In this document: positions 1 through 11,505 of the stretch, one piece after another
Position numbering within the stretch: position 1 is the first letter of the stretch
Layout of the letters: each line of letters opens with the position of its first letter
Assembly (NCBI GenBank): GCA_027596195.1
Contig: JADGJG010000011.1
Coordinates: 45,070 to 109,069 of the forward strand
Source: Podochytrium sp. JEL0797
Taxonomy: Eukaryota > Chytridiomycota > Chytridiomycetes > Chytridiales > Chytriomycetaceae
Direction: 5' to 3'
Length of the DNA stretch: 64,000 nucleotides
Program-made: the position numbers and the translations under genes
The notes under the pieces: generated by a model
Seen by the model: only the letters and a program-made list of their open reading frames with translations
What the model was told of the DNA's origin: nothing
The model's database searches: none

Positions 1-268
1 CATCCCTCGTGTACAATGAAGTTTGGTACAGAAGATGCCTCAGGGTGTGAGAGGTGCATGTTCAATTGGCAAATTGGAGTATTTTTATGTTATGAATCAG
101 GTGATGGAGAAAGGGTTGAAGGTGTGGTCTCATTTCTTGGAGATGATCGCATTCCTAGAGAAGGACTCGTGCGAAAAAATAACTGGGAGTTTCGAAAGAA
201 ACCTTTCCCCTCTTTTTTCTCTATTTAAATATCAGATTCCTATATTATAAAACGTGTCGTAAAGTATA
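1..268. other. Left edge, no gene supported
   Basis: Two short overlapping open frames of 70-75 codons exist here, but neither has a recognisable motif or a continuation into the neighbouring sequence. The stretch may be the end of a gene or a decayed mobile element lying left of the window. I see nothing that can be named. Confidence 0.4.
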
Positions 269-342
269 GTTTCCGTGGTGTAGTTGGTTATCACACCAGT
301 CTAACACACTGGTGGTCCCCGGTTCGAACCCGGGCGGAAACA
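269..342 (+). tRNA. tRNA-Val (anticodon AAC)
   Basis: The sequence folds as a complete 74-nt tRNA. The acceptor strand GTTTCCG (269-275) pairs with CGGAAAC (335-341), followed by discriminator A at 342. An A-box-like GTGTAGTTGGTTATCAC and a B box GGTTCGAACCC are present. The anticodon stem CCAGT/ACTGG encloses a loop with AAC, which reads valine GTT codons. There is no intron. A T-run (ttttttac) about 10 nt downstream fits an RNA polymerase III terminator. Confidence 0.95.
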
Positions 343-603
343 TTTCTGCACTTTTTTACTTTTTATTCGTCGGTTTTCACATTTTTTTTGATGGATTTCG
401 GTGCTGTGCATAAAGACGCGCATATTGCGCTAACTTCTAATAACATTGATTGAATGCACCCACATCGGGTATTTTTGATGTATGGATTCGAACGCGGCGG
501 TGATCACGATTCCTCATCATAATATGAGACGGTGCCTAGAGGTGAAGCGAAAAGGCGTGTTTGTTTTTGTTTCTTCACTCGGACACTTTCATTTTTTGTC
601 TTG

Positions 604-3600
604 ATGAGTTTCGAAGAGACTGGCGGCAGCAGCAGCAGCGGCACAAGGGTGGGTTTCTTTGCCCCCATTTTCCCTGGTTTCTTTACGCAACGAACGACTT
701 CTTGTGTTGAGACTCTTTCCTGTCAAACAGAAACGCAGCCTTTACGTTGGCGAAGAAGAAGAAGACCAAAACTCACAACAAGACGACGATGAGGCACACG
801 CACAGGGCGCAAAGAAGAAGAAGCAAAAGAAGACAAAGACAAAGGGAAAGATGTCCAAGGCGGAAGTCCTGGTGCCCACGACTCGCTCGCTTGCTGTCTG
901 AAAAGAACAAATTGCTCACTCGTCGCTTAGGCCCTGCCCCCGCTCACAGGGTCCATCGAACAAGTCGAGCTCAACCAGTTCATGTGCCACAACTTCCTCA
1001 GCGTCGATTTCTGCCCTAAAATCAACTTTGTCATTGGTCACAACGGGTCGGGGAAATCTGCCATTCTGACCGGAATCATGGTCTGTCTCGGAGGAAAGGC
1101 AAAGGTCACGGACCGTGCGAATTCGCTAAAGAGTCTCGTGATGGAGGGGAAGAAGTGAGTGTTTAGTAGTATTCCGTATCCGTTTGTTTTGATCGTATTC
1201 CCACAGCGCCGGGTCCGTCTCCGTCTCCATCCACAACAAGGGTCCAGATGCTTTCAAACCTGAAATATACGGACAAACCATTATTGTCGAACGCACAATC
1301 GCAAACAACGGAACGGGATCGTACAAGATCAAAGATGCCGATGGTAAATTATTATCGACGCGCCAATATTCAACCTGCACCCACCCACTCACCAACCCCA
1401 CCCACTCAAGGAAACATCCAAGCCCGCCGCAAAGAAGACCTCACAGCACTCCTCGACCACATGTCCATCGCCATCGACAACCCACTCAGTATCCTCACGC
1501 AAGACACGTCGAGACAGTTTTTGGCCAACTCCACGCCAAAGGACAAGTACACCTTTTTCTCGCGCGGTACCCTGTTGGCCCAGTTGAGCGAAGATCACGA
1601 TTACATCAACAGTTGCTTGTTGCAAGCCACGGATGGGTTCCAGAGACGAACGGCAGTATGAATTCTGTCATCTTTTCTCTTTCATTGAATTGTCTTGATT
1701 TATTTTCTTTGTTGTTTTCTACAGCTCATTCCCGACCTCAAGAAGGATTTCGAAGCCGCCAAAGCACTCTGGAAGGTCCGTTTCTTTCGCGATTTTTCGT
1801 TAAAACGACCGAAACTCATCCTGTCGAATTACAGGAAGTCCAAAAATTTGAAAACCTCGAAAACGACATTGCCAACGTCCGCAAACGACTCACATGGGCC
1901 ATGGTTGAAGAAAAGGAAGCCGAACTTGAAAGCGAGAAAACGCGACTCGCGACGCTTAAGCGCAAAGTGGCCGATCGCGCCAAAACGATTGCGATTGCGG
2001 ATGTAAGCTCTTTTGTTTATGCGCCCTTCCCCACACCAGCTTTTCTCATTTTTGCTTTTGTCGAAATCAGGAAAAAATGGAGCTCTTCCAAGGCCGCGAA
2101 ACCAACGTGCGCTCCCTCCTCGAAACTTTCGCAACCCAAGGCGAACCCATCAACCTCCGCCTCCGAGAATGTCAAGCAGCCTTCAACGAACAACGCGGCG
2201 AACAGGAGCGGTTCGACAAGGAACAGAATTCGGCCGAGTCGATGCTTCGCAGCGCCACTCGTTCACGCGATAAGATGCAGGAACGCGTGGATTTGGAGGC
2301 GAGGAAGTTGGGCGGGGTGGATCGGGAGGAGAGGGAGCGGAAGGTGGCTCAGATTGAGCGGTTGAAGGAGGAGAAGAGGGAAGCTGGGGAGAATGTGACT
2401 GCGGTAAGTCCGGGGTTTGTTTTTTTTGAACAATTCACGTGGGCGTCGCCTGATCTGGTTTGGAACCCCCTTCCCATCGAACGCATCGTTCCAGATCACT
2501 GAAGACCTCGAACGTCTCGAATCCGAAAAATCGACCCTCGATTCCACCGTCCGCCACCTCCTCCAAACCGTCAACCGCGCACGCCAATCCGTCGACGAAG
2601 AAACGCGTATCCGCCAACAACTCGAAAACAGCTCATACGACCGTCTTGGAGCCTATGGCAACAACATGCAGACCGTGATGCGTGCGTTGAACGCGACACG
2701 GTGGACGAGTCATGCCCCGATCGGACCGTTGGGGATGTACGTCGAGTTGAAGCGGCCCGAGTTTCGAAACACGATTGAAGCTGTCTTGGGGCCGTTGTTG
2801 AAGAGTTTTGTGGTCGGGAATGTGCAGGATCGTGCGACTTTGCAGGGGATTTTTCGGCAGCATCGGTGGTGAGTGTGTTTTTTTGATGGGTGCGTTTCGG
2901 GAAAGGGATGGTGGCGATGACAACAGTTTTTTTTCCTTCCCGCCGTGTTATAGCGATCGTCAGCACCAAATCTTGCTGCAGGATCACAAAATGATCGATT
3001 ATTCTCATGGCGAACCAAGTCCCGGCACCTTGACCTTTTTGCGCGTCATGACCGTAAGCACCCCCCCAATTCTTCCCATCAACTCATCACCCCCCCTCGG
3101 AACCAACCCCTAGTTCTCAAACGAGGTCGCCAAACGCCAACTCATCATCAACCGTCAAATCGAAAAACGCGCGCTCGTGCAAACCAAACAAGAAGGAGAC
3201 CAAATCGCCACAAGCGGCACGAACCGCAGCATGCCGCCAAATGTCCTCACCGTATACACGGTCGACAATGTGCAGATTGGTGGACACGGAGGAGGGTTCC
3301 AGACGCGGGCCGGGGATGTGAGGAGAAGTGGGTTGCCGTTGTTGGGGGTGGATAAGGCGCAGGAGATTGAGTGAGTGGGCGGTTTTCCTCCATCGAAAAT
3401 TGATTTTTGTTGCGTGTGTGTGTGTGCGTGTCTGTGAGTCTGACGCGATTCTCGTTCCAAGGGACCGCAACAAGAACGTCAAGAGATTGCAAGAAGAGCT
3501 CAATGCCGCGAACCGCGAACACGCTGTCGCCGAGCGTGAACTCCACGCACTCGATGCACGCATCCGAACACTTCAAGGCAACCGTCGCAAGGCGATGCAA

Positions 3601-5036
3601 ACAACGTCGCGGTTGGACTTGAACATGAAGAAATTGCAGGATGATTTGGTGGAGGAGGAGCCTGTGCAGATTTCCATGTTTGAGGATCTCAAGCGAGTGA
3701 GTTTATTTCTTTTTTGTTTTTCGCTGGTTTGTGACTTTGTATTGATTCGACACGGTACATTTTGTAAGGGGGCAGAAGAAGAGATGGATTTGCATCAAAA
3801 GCAAGTGAACGGGATCATTGAGAGCAAGACCAAGATTCAGGACGAGTTGAACATCAAACGAGTTGAGATGGATGAATTGAAGAGGAGCTTGGATACCATC
3901 AAAAGAGACCATGATCGCGAAATGGTTTGAGTTTTTTTGTTTTTCGCGCGCGCGTACTGAATGTGGGGACTGAAACTGCTTTTTGACACAGCAACGCTTG
4001 TCTGAGATTGAAGAAGAAATCCAGCGTATAGAACGCGATCGACAGGAAGCCGTAGATCGACACCGCGAGCTTACAGACAAGGCGGGGGACATGCAGACTA
4101 AGATTGATGGGCTCGAGGCGGAGGTGGCGGAGCAGACGGCGAAGGCGATGGAGATTACGGATGGCGAGCGCGTCGCGACGCGTGGGGAGGCTGTGGATCG
4201 GATTGCGCATGTTCTGCGGCAGAAGGAGGCGGTGTTGGCGGAGGGGTTGAAGAGGTTTGTTGTTTTTTGTTTTTGGTCGAGTTTTTGATGATGCGGTTTC
4301 GGTTTTCTAACCAATACGTGTCTGTCGTAGCACTGGAACCAAGGAACAAGTCGCCGCGAACCTCCACGAGAAGAAAGACATCTACCAAGAAGCCCTCCAA
4401 GAGAAGGACGCTGTCGAAAGTCTCCTGCAAGAACTCCAACTCTCAGTTACCGGTCGCATGGACGACTGGAAAGTCCTCCAAACCAAAATCACGAAGCGCG
4501 CGCGAAACACGTTCACGATGCTCATGGACAAGCGCGGGTTCCACGCCAAACTGATTGTGGACCACAAAAAGCAAACCCTGGACCTTCAAGTGGACGTGCA
4601 CAATCTCGGCGCATCGCAGGCCAAGAACAAGGATAAAGATCCCAAAACGCTTTCTGGCGGGGAAAAGAGTTTTAGTACAGTTTGTTTGTTGTTGAGTTTG
4701 TGGGAGTCGATGGGGAATCCGTTCCGCGCTTTGGATGAGTTTGATGTGTTTATGGTTTGTTTTTCTTTGGTTTTGTTCCCTCGGGTTTGGTTTGCCAGCG
4801 CTGACTCTCGCGTTTTTTTTTTGCAGGACGCCGTGAACCGCAAAATCAGTATGCAAAACATGATTTCGTACGCGCGCAGCGGGGACCCGCCGTGCCAGTA
4901 CATTTTCATTACGCCGCAAGACATGAGTCACGTACCCAACATGAACGCGAGCGATATGCGCGTGCATCGGATGCGGGACCCGGATCGCGGGCAGCAGAGG
5001 TTGAATTTCCGGCCGGTTGGGGAGGAGGATGCTTGA
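604..5036 (+). CDS. SMC6: Structural maintenance of chromosomes protein 6 (SMC5/6 complex)
   Basis: SMC6 is an ABC-type ATPase of the SMC5/6 complex used in recombinational repair and replication-fork maintenance in the nucleus. The N-terminal head holds Walker A GHNGSGKS (about 1035-1058) and the family stretch NPLSILTQDTSRQFL. Coiled coils flank a hinge (GPLGMYVELKRPEF, about 2720). The C-terminal head has the signature LSGGEKSFSTVCLLLSLW (about 4650) and D-loop ALDEFDVF. About a dozen short introns occur. The first exons are read as 604-648, 731-871 and 931-1154, all in consistent phase, giving a short acidic and lysine-rich N-terminal tail. An alternative start is ATG 851, inside exon 2. 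The stop at 5034-5036 is clear. Each long exon begins C-rich and ends G-rich. Confidence 0.93.
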
Positions 5037-5567
5037 TGCGTTTTTGAAGTTCGGTTTTTGTTATTGCTTTTATGACACGGTTGTTGTTGAGAGAGAAATA
5101 TAGCTAGTACTTGCGTGGAGGCTTGACTTGATTTGTGTATAGAAAGAGTATGTAAACGCGCGGATGAACGCGACGAGATTCATTTTTGTAGAGTGATTCG
5201 TGATTGTGGAAGGACTGGAAGTCGGTAAGCTTTGTCCGCTACTCATGGTACTTATAACAAGATTTGGGGAAGTTACTTGATTTGCGTGTGAGAAAGTGTG
5301 TGTGTCTGTGTTTATGCGTGGTGCGATCATGTCCCCCCAAATGAACTTATCACTTGGCTGAACAGAACATTAAGACTGCGACTTTCGATAATGATACTTT
5401 AAGATGCCCGAAAGAATTTGAAAGAAAGAACCGAATATGTGTTTTCGAGGTTTTCCGAAAATGTCGTGCTCTGAGCGTGCTCCGGAATGCACCAAGTTAA
5501 TCAAGATGAAAGAAATGAGTGAGACTTGTGCAGCGAATTTATACCGAAGCTGACTTCTCAGCAAAGT
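5037..5567. other. Intergenic spacer with a diverged repeat unit
   Basis: The spacer follows the SMC6 stop. Apart from the repeat at 5383-5525 no gene or RNA is visible. The short open frames on both strands lack conserved motifs. Confidence 0.5.
5383..5525 (-). repeat. Repeat unit, copy B
   Basis: This stretch aligns with 6031-6170: both begin actttcgataat.atactttaag and continue with shared blocks gatgcccgaaa, ttccg.aaa and gctctgagcg. Each unit lies 3' (on the minus strand) of a coiled-coil reading frame, so the unit was probably duplicated together with the adjoining coding end. In a minus-strand frame both units and the coiled-coil C-terminus encode a related motif (RSEHDIFG, RSERDVSG, RRDIFG). 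Confidence 0.7.
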
Positions 5568-5815
5568 GTATTTGATTTTTTGCCAATGCGTGCAGCCATG
5601 TTCTTTGCCGCCAACTTGTTCAGCTTGGATCTTTGATCCACGAGTTCGCGTTCACCATTGCGAATGCTCTTGTAAGCTGCGGCCAGGCCAATCTGATGGT
5701 TCATGATTGCCTTATTGAATTTCTCTCCTTCCAAGCACTGGAGCGTTGACTGTCAGTATGTCTCGCCTCCACAGCAACAATCGTCGATTTTTGCGCCAGA
5801 ATCTCCGCTAAAGTA
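5568..5815 (-). pseudogene. Decayed partial copy of the 6255-7223 coiled-coil gene
   Basis: Read on the minus strand this segment matches the 3' half of the neighbouring coiled-coil gene (6466-6712) over about 250 bp. For example, one frame gives LAEILAQKSTIVAVEAR against EIQAQKTAIASLEAR. Another frame gives NHQIGLAAAYKSIRNGERE against QHQIGLAAGQKSIRASEHE. The match switches frame near 5740 and meets stop codons, so it cannot make the same product. With repeat copy B it looks like a tandem duplication that has since decayed. Confidence 0.7.
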
Positions 5816-6030
5816 TCTTGAAGTTTCAGAATAGTGGCTGACAGCAGCAGGGGGTTGGGGGGAAGCCGCAAATTGCTGCTGTGGGGATGGAGATGCCCTG
5901 CATTCAGGAGAGGCATCACGCTTGGAGAAGCTTCACGTTTGGCGGGGTGTGTGGGTGACTTGGTTCGCAAACGAACCGCCACCAATGCCTCCATTACTGT
6001 ATCACTTGACGGAGCAGCAAATAAAGAAGG

Positions 6031-6170
6031 GACTTTCGATAATAATACTTTAAGATGCCCGAAACAAGTTGAAAGAACGATTTTGTTTTGTGCTTTCAGG
6101 GGTTCCGGAAACATCGCGCTCTGAGCGTCCTCCGGGAAACGTAAAGTCAATCCAATAAAAAAACGAGTGG
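6031..6170 (-). repeat. Repeat unit, copy A
   Basis: Partner of the unit at 5383-5525. It shares the start actttcgataataatacttt and the block cgctctgagcgtcctcc. It lies just downstream (minus strand) of the intact coiled-coil gene end, as copy B does for the decayed copy. Confidence 0.7.
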
Positions 6171-6254
6171 GATCTCACTGACTTGTCACCAAGTGAATTA
6201 TACTTCAAAAAATATATGAAAAAGAGAACGAAAAACGAAATTAAATAGGAAAAA

Positions 6255-7223
6255 TTATTTTGGTGTAACCGAAGTGACAGCTTGAGCCAGTGATCTGGCA
6301 CTCTGGTAGAGGAGATCTCTTGGCATAAGAGTCCCAAAAATGTCCCGCCGATGAGAGCCGCGGTAGTGTTCGATTCCGTTTTTCGCCACCCTCTCATGAA
6401 GAATAGCCATTTCGGCTTTGAGTTCGTGAATGGCCTGCATTTGGGACAGAAAGACAAGCGCACTTGATTGTTTGCGAAAGTGGGCCGCCTTGATTTTTGC
6501 ACTAAGTTTGCTCAGCTTGAATCTCAGCTCCATCAGTTCATGTTCGCTGGCACGGATGCTTTTTTGACCAGCTGCAAGGCCAATCTGATGTTGCATGATT
6601 TCCTTGTTGAATTTTTCCGCTTGCAATCTCTGGAAAACTTGAGCATCGGCGAATCTTGCCTCAAGCGAAGCAATTGCCGTCTTTTGTGCCTGAATTTCCT
6701 TGTGAGCCGCCAAGAAGCGCTGGTGAAGCTCCACATGGTCTTTCTTGAATAACATATTGGACTGCTCAAGATCGGTGCACTTTTCTTTGAGAGCGTCGTA
6801 ATCGGTTCTGAGCGCATTGTGATCCTTTTCGAGAGCGATATGAGCCGTTTGGAGACCTTTGTGTTCAATCTCGAGCGAGTTGTGAGCATCTTTAACTGCG
6901 CTGTGTTCCGTTTGAAGAGAGTCGTGTTTCTTTTGAAGAGTTTGATGTTCCGCCTTGAGATTGCTGTGTTCCGCCTTGAGGCACCCGTGCTCCTTCTTGA
7001 GCGAGTCGTGAGCGCTGGTGAGAGCAACCTGAGAATCTTTGAGTGTATTGTGTTCCTTTTGAAGAACCTCGTGGTCCGCTTTGAGAGCACCATAAACCTT
7101 TTTGTGTTCAGTCTTCAGCGCGTTGTGCTCTGATTGGAGAGCCACGTGTTCCGTTTTGAGTGTCTGATGGTCCTCTTTCAGGGAATATTGGGCGACTTTG
7201 ATATCGGTGACTTGCTGGTTCAA
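6255..7223 (-). CDS. Histidine-rich heptad-repeat coiled-coil protein
   Basis: I do not recognise a family. The first ~170 residues are tandem seven-residue units of the type LK-x-EH-x-x (for example LKTEHVALQSEHNALKTEH), repeated about 20 times, which predicts a long coiled coil with histidine at a fixed heptad position. The remaining ~150 residues are also helical. The stop (TAA, 6255-6257) is clear. The 5' end is not: the frame is open up to about 7319 without an ATG, and an upstream exon joined near 7300 is likely. A decayed partial copy lies at 5568-5815. The repeats could attract false matches to myosin or golgin-type coils. Confidence 0.6.
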   Translation of the reverse strand: MNQQVTDIKVAQYSLKEDHQTLKTEHVALQSEHNALKTEHKKVYGALKADHEVLQKEHNTLKDSQVALTSAHDSLKKEHGCLKAEHSNLKAEHQTLQKKHDSLQTEHSAVKDAHNSLEIEHKGLQTAHIALEKDHNALRTDYDALKEKCTDLEQSNMLFKKDHVELHQRFLAAHKEIQAQKTAIASLEARFADAQVFQRLQAEKFNKEIMQHQIGLAAGQKSIRASEHELMELRFKLSKLSAKIKAAHFRKQSSALVFLSQMQAIHELKAEMAILHERVAKNGIEHYRGSHRRDIFGTLMPRDLLYQSARSLAQAVTSVTPK

Positions 7224-7319
7224 ACCCGAAAGCTCCGATGTAAGTCTCTGAACGGAACGCAGGAGCTGGCCAATATCTCGAGAGGAAAAATCACCGCGCC
7301 TATGTGCAACAGAATCAGA

Positions 7320-10300
7320 TCAAGTTCAACAAGAAGCGCGAAACGCAACATTACATTTTCCAGTGAGTTTTGGAAAGGAACGGGAGACGCGATTCAAAAT
7401 TCTTTGTTCTCGAAAAAAAGAAACAGAACAAAGGGCAGGGAGGTCCAATCATCTTGTTTCTCTTATATTCTTTCTTCTCTTCTAAATCTCGGGGGGTTTG
7501 AGAGCCCAAGAATATTTATTTGTAACGTTTCGCGCAGATTCGAATTGCAATGATTGACACGAAAACAGTATTCCGACTTCAGTTGTTTTCTACAGCCGAA
7601 TCCATAATATACATAGAAGGGGGAAAGATTTTGAATCAAAATGAATTGCGCTGCAACCACGGGACGCCAAGGCCCAAAAAAATTCGCATCGACGCGTTGC
7701 TCCGCTCAGGCTTCGTGCGCGAAAGGGGGTTGAGATTCGGTGAGGATCCACACACAATAAAGTTGGGATTCGTGCAGCCTCGATTGATTTGAACAAGAGT
7801 CACTGGGGCATGACATCAGAGTCAATTATGATCCTCTCAAACGCACTTGTTTGAGAGATATCCGCATTGTTGACGGGGGGGAGTGCAAGAAAATGTCTGT
7901 GAAGCACGTGTCGATATCTATTCGCGCAGGAGCAAGCTCGTTGCGAAGATATGGCGTCGGCCGCACACTGGTGGACAGATGGAGACTATGGTGCTTTAAA
8001 CTACAGTTCTCTAGAACTGAAGATTCAGGTTTGTGCGTAAAGTGCAACCGACATTTCGAATCGTTATAGAATGAAAATGGGTGCCATGGCACAGAAGTGC
8101 GAAACTAAGAGTGAAGCAGTGACCGCATTGGAAATCACGCCGCTGGGAATCGATTCATCCATGTCTCAATAGAGCAAGAGAGGCGTGTGGCGCTGATATG
8201 AGCCGGAATACGTTTGCAGGCACGGAACCACGCTGCGATAGGGATGAACTTCGGCCTCGGAAGAACGCAAAATCAATTCTGTCATGCACGGGTCAATTTC
8301 GACGACTTGAGAAAGAAGCAAACAAGTGAGCAGGACGGGTAAAGAGCGCCAGCACCCCCATCACGGAATCAACACGATATAAATTTCGATCTGCTGACAG
8401 ACGAAAAAACAGGGACAAGACGATCGTGTTGCGGGTCGCGAGAGTTGAAGCCGTGCACCGTCCAAATCAATCGCCATCTTGGGTTTGGACACAATGCGCA
8501 CCGAGGGATCAGAATTTTGACGCGTTCGAGCTGCGGAGAGAGCGCAGGAGATCCAGGAACAGATGGTCAAAGGCTTGCAATCGAACGGGTCTCGTGACGA
8601 GAGCGGTCGCCAGAGTTGAAGTCGCTCATCATCCAAATCACTCGCAATCTTACTTTACATCCAGTACGCGCCGAAGGGATCAGAATTTCGAAGCGTTCAA
8701 AGCTGGACAAAAAAACGAGGATTGCAATAGACGCGTCTCGTGCGACAGGTCAGTCTCCCACTCAAACTCCGTGCGTGCATTGACTCTGTCGCATAAATTG
8801 CACGAGAGAAGGAAATGGCGCGGTGATGATGGGGGATATCGGATGAAAGGAGTTTCAGTGGAGCACGCAGAACGGGCTATTGGGAAGGGTTGGCGGAGGA
8901 GGGAGCGGGGGGAGCGTTTGAGGGGAGAAAGAAGGGACATCTGATGCGGAGGAAAGATCAAATATGTATCATACAATCGTGTTGTTGGAGTCGTGGATTT
9001 CTGGGGATCGGTAATTATTCGGCTGGCCGCCAGGGCGGCGGAGGGGGTGCCTCGCGACGCAAAATCGCAAACTTGGGGTTCTGCGGGTGTGCTGCTCAAT
9101 GATTCGATCTCGCTCCTTTCCCACGATCACATGAAACACGTCGACCGTTGGTTCCATTTTTGCACAAATGAATGAACGAACCACAAACGAACGAATACTC
9201 AACTTTCCACCCTCGCAGCGGAACGAGTGTAAAATACTCCGACTCCGGCTGGCGCGTTTCAAACGAGCTACTCCCGCTCGGAAGTCGGGAGTGCTTTGAT
9301 CTTGAAAACGGGCCGTGTCACGCCGCAATTGTTTGAGGAGTTTCTGTTGCAAAAGGTGTGAGAAAGTGAGTGGACTGTGGAGGTAACGTACTTACATCGC
9401 GCAGGAGCTCGCATAATGGATCAGACCATATCCCACATCTCCAACCCCAATCGCGCGATGTGTCTTTCGTTTTTTGCGTCGATTTTGTCATGGGAACTCG
9501 CACTGGCTCTGTCTCCATCGCCTCCTCACTGGCAACAGCAGTTCTGCTCCCGTTTCGAATCATTTTAGACCGGACGCCGAATGTCACCCCCGAACATGTT
9601 TCAATCGCCTGAAAACGCACACTTCCACGTCGGCACCTCAATTGAGGCGATATCAAATCGTTGCGTGTTGTGACGGCTCGTGAATGGGACACGACCCCAG
9701 ATAAATTCAATGTACTCTATCACCCGAACCAGCGCTTCTTTAGCGGTCAAACGGAGAGGCTGAGATAATGAGAGAAAAGCTGTCGATCCAAGAGCGGAGG
9801 TTTCTTAGTCGGAGTTTGTCGAGTGTGAGGTTGACTCTAATAGATCCATGTCGATCCTCCAACTGCACTGGCGAGTGTCCATTGGCGATTTCTGTGCAAT
9901 CTCACTTGGCCGCCATGATTCCAACTGGGCCACGGATATTTTCACAGCATCAGTGCAATGATTCCACACTATTCAACATTCTTGGACCGCCTCCGACACA
10001 GCACTCTCGAATCACGGAAGCTCTTCGATTCATCACATTTGCATCGGACTTCGTTCGATTGGGGTATTTGGTTCTACCGGAGAGTTGATTCGAGAGTTTT
10101 GTCGCGGGGTCGCGGGGTTCGCGGCAATGATTGACGGACCGTTCATCGATCTCTCCAGTGGCTCGTGGCATCTCATGCTTCTCGAATATCCTCTTATGGA
10201 GCACCTGATGCGATTGGCTGGCTTGCTGGCTGCGAGTCTCTGGCGATCTCCCTGGCTTTGTTTGTCTTCTGTTTTTTTATCAGCTCTCGCTTCCTGCGCG

Positions 10301-10601
10301 GGCTTCTCGCAACTCCTCACCATACTGTCGCTGGATGACCTTCTCTGGCTTAACCCATTGGGTGGGTCGCGGCATCCGGATCGTAACTCGTCGCTGCACC
10401 AATTACCTGGGAAGATTTAGTTGTTTTTTTTCCTTTGAGGGCGGATTCGCCATCGCTTTTGACGGTGTTATTTCCAATCGAGTCTCCAATAAAATACATA
10501 TTGGTTCCCTATCTCTCTCACCAAGAACAATACTGTGCATCTCATTAGACCCTTTTACCATCCCATTTTCCTTTGTCGAATCGAAAAAATATCTCTTTCA
10601 A
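7320..10601. other. Gene-poor region
   Basis: Many short open frames occur on both strands, none over about 170 codons and none with a motif I know. No tRNA or other RNA was found. A pair of diverged direct repeats lies at 8420-8707. The region may hold decayed genes or fast-evolving small genes; nothing can be called with confidence. Confidence 0.5.
8420..8707. repeat. Diverged tandem direct repeat (about 180-bp period)
   Basis: The block at about 8428-8540 recurs at about 8606-8707. Shared words include gtcgc.agagttgaag, catc.aaatca.tcgc.atctt, gcgcc.a.ggatcagaattt and gaagcgttc.a/gacgcgttcga. In a plus-strand frame both copies read VARVE..H.PN.S.S and RRDQNF.AF, but open frames exist on both strands, so the coding strand (if any) is uncertain. 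Confidence 0.6.
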
Positions 10602-11093
10602 ATGGCCCTCACATCTGCGACACAAAGAATCTCAGCTATCAAGGGAAACGTGCAACGCGCCTACAAGACCACTTGGGAATACCTTCTCCGCGTGAACCAA
10701 TTGAAGCAGGAGCTCACTGACGAGCTCGACTCGCTTTCCGAAATGGAATGCGAAGTGGTCGAAATTGAAGCAACCCAAGCGCGCGAGCAGAAGGAGCTGG
10801 ACCAGAAGTACGCTCGTATTTCGGACGGGTTTCAGGCCAGATTGGAGGCGCAGCTCCAACTGGTGGGCATGAAATACCAGGAAATCAACGAAATCGAAAA
10901 TTTACGTCGCGGGGAAGCAAAGGAGGGAAATGCGGATATTAAAAGCGAAAATGAAGAACCTACCGTGGAGGCTACTCTCAACACTGATGTGGAACCGAAA
11001 GACGAGGAAGAAGAAAAGTCTCGAACGAAACACTCAACGAGGGAAGCAACGAAATTCTTCATCACGATGATGAAGAGGGGCATGACGAAATGA
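10602..11093 (+). CDS. Small coiled-coil protein with acidic tail, unknown function
   Basis: The frame opens with ATG 10602 (ALTSATQRISAIKGNVQR) and runs 163 codons. Residues ~20-100 are predicted helical coiled coil (EYLLRVNQLKQELTDELDSL). The tail is acidic (PKDEEEEKS). Just after the stop, a further ATG at 11098 opens MSKTDESDAAAIDHVKVE, followed by a candidate donor at 11158 and an acceptor near 11304, so the true gene may have another exon. The transposon starts 27 bp past that acceptor and may have cut into the 3' part of this gene. No family recognised. Confidence 0.5.
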   Translation: MALTSATQRISAIKGNVQRAYKTTWEYLLRVNQLKQELTDELDSLSEMECEVVEIEATQAREQKELDQKYARISDGFQARLEAQLQLVGMKYQEINEIENLRRGEAKEGNADIKSENEEPTVEATLNTDVEPKDEEEEKSRTKHSTREATKFFITMMKRGMTK

Positions 11094-11334
11094 ATCAATG
11101 TCAAAAACGGACGAATCTGACGCAGCCGCGATTGATCACGTAAAAGTCGAGGATGCAGGTTTGCCACTATCATTTATAATTCTTTGGGTTTTTCTGACTC
11201 TCTTTTCTGCAAATAAAAAGTTTCCATCTACCTCTACTGTTCTCGTATCGCTTAATTGGCGGGAAAAGTGGAATTTAGAATGACGGATGGAGCTTTGATT
11301 GCAGGAAGTGAGTTGAAGTCTCTCCAAGCGTTAA

Positions 11335-11373
11335 GGGACCGGGGCCCTCCCCCCCAAAAATTTCGACAAAAAA
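11335..11373 (+). repeat. Left terminal inverted repeat
   Basis: Begins GGGACCGGGGCCCTCC after TTAA and ends in TTTCGACAAAAAA. It pairs with 16840-16878 with one mismatch (last C of the C-run here is T there). Confidence 0.9.
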
Positions 11374-11505
11374 GCGGGAAATGGCCCCACCACCAACCCA
11401 CCGGCAAAAAAAGCAAATCGCCGCACCACCCCCTCCCCTTCTCCAAACAATAAATACATGGCCTCTTATATTTTTTATACAAGATTTCGAGCCATAATAC
11501 CGATT

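Noticed and set aside
1..250. Possible end of a retroelement at the left edge
   Set aside because: A short stretch looks vaguely like retroelement protein, but there are stops in all frames, no motif and no terminal repeat.
7320..10600. Several frames of 80-170 codons
   Set aside because: No conserved motif, no compatible splice sites and frames on both strands alike.
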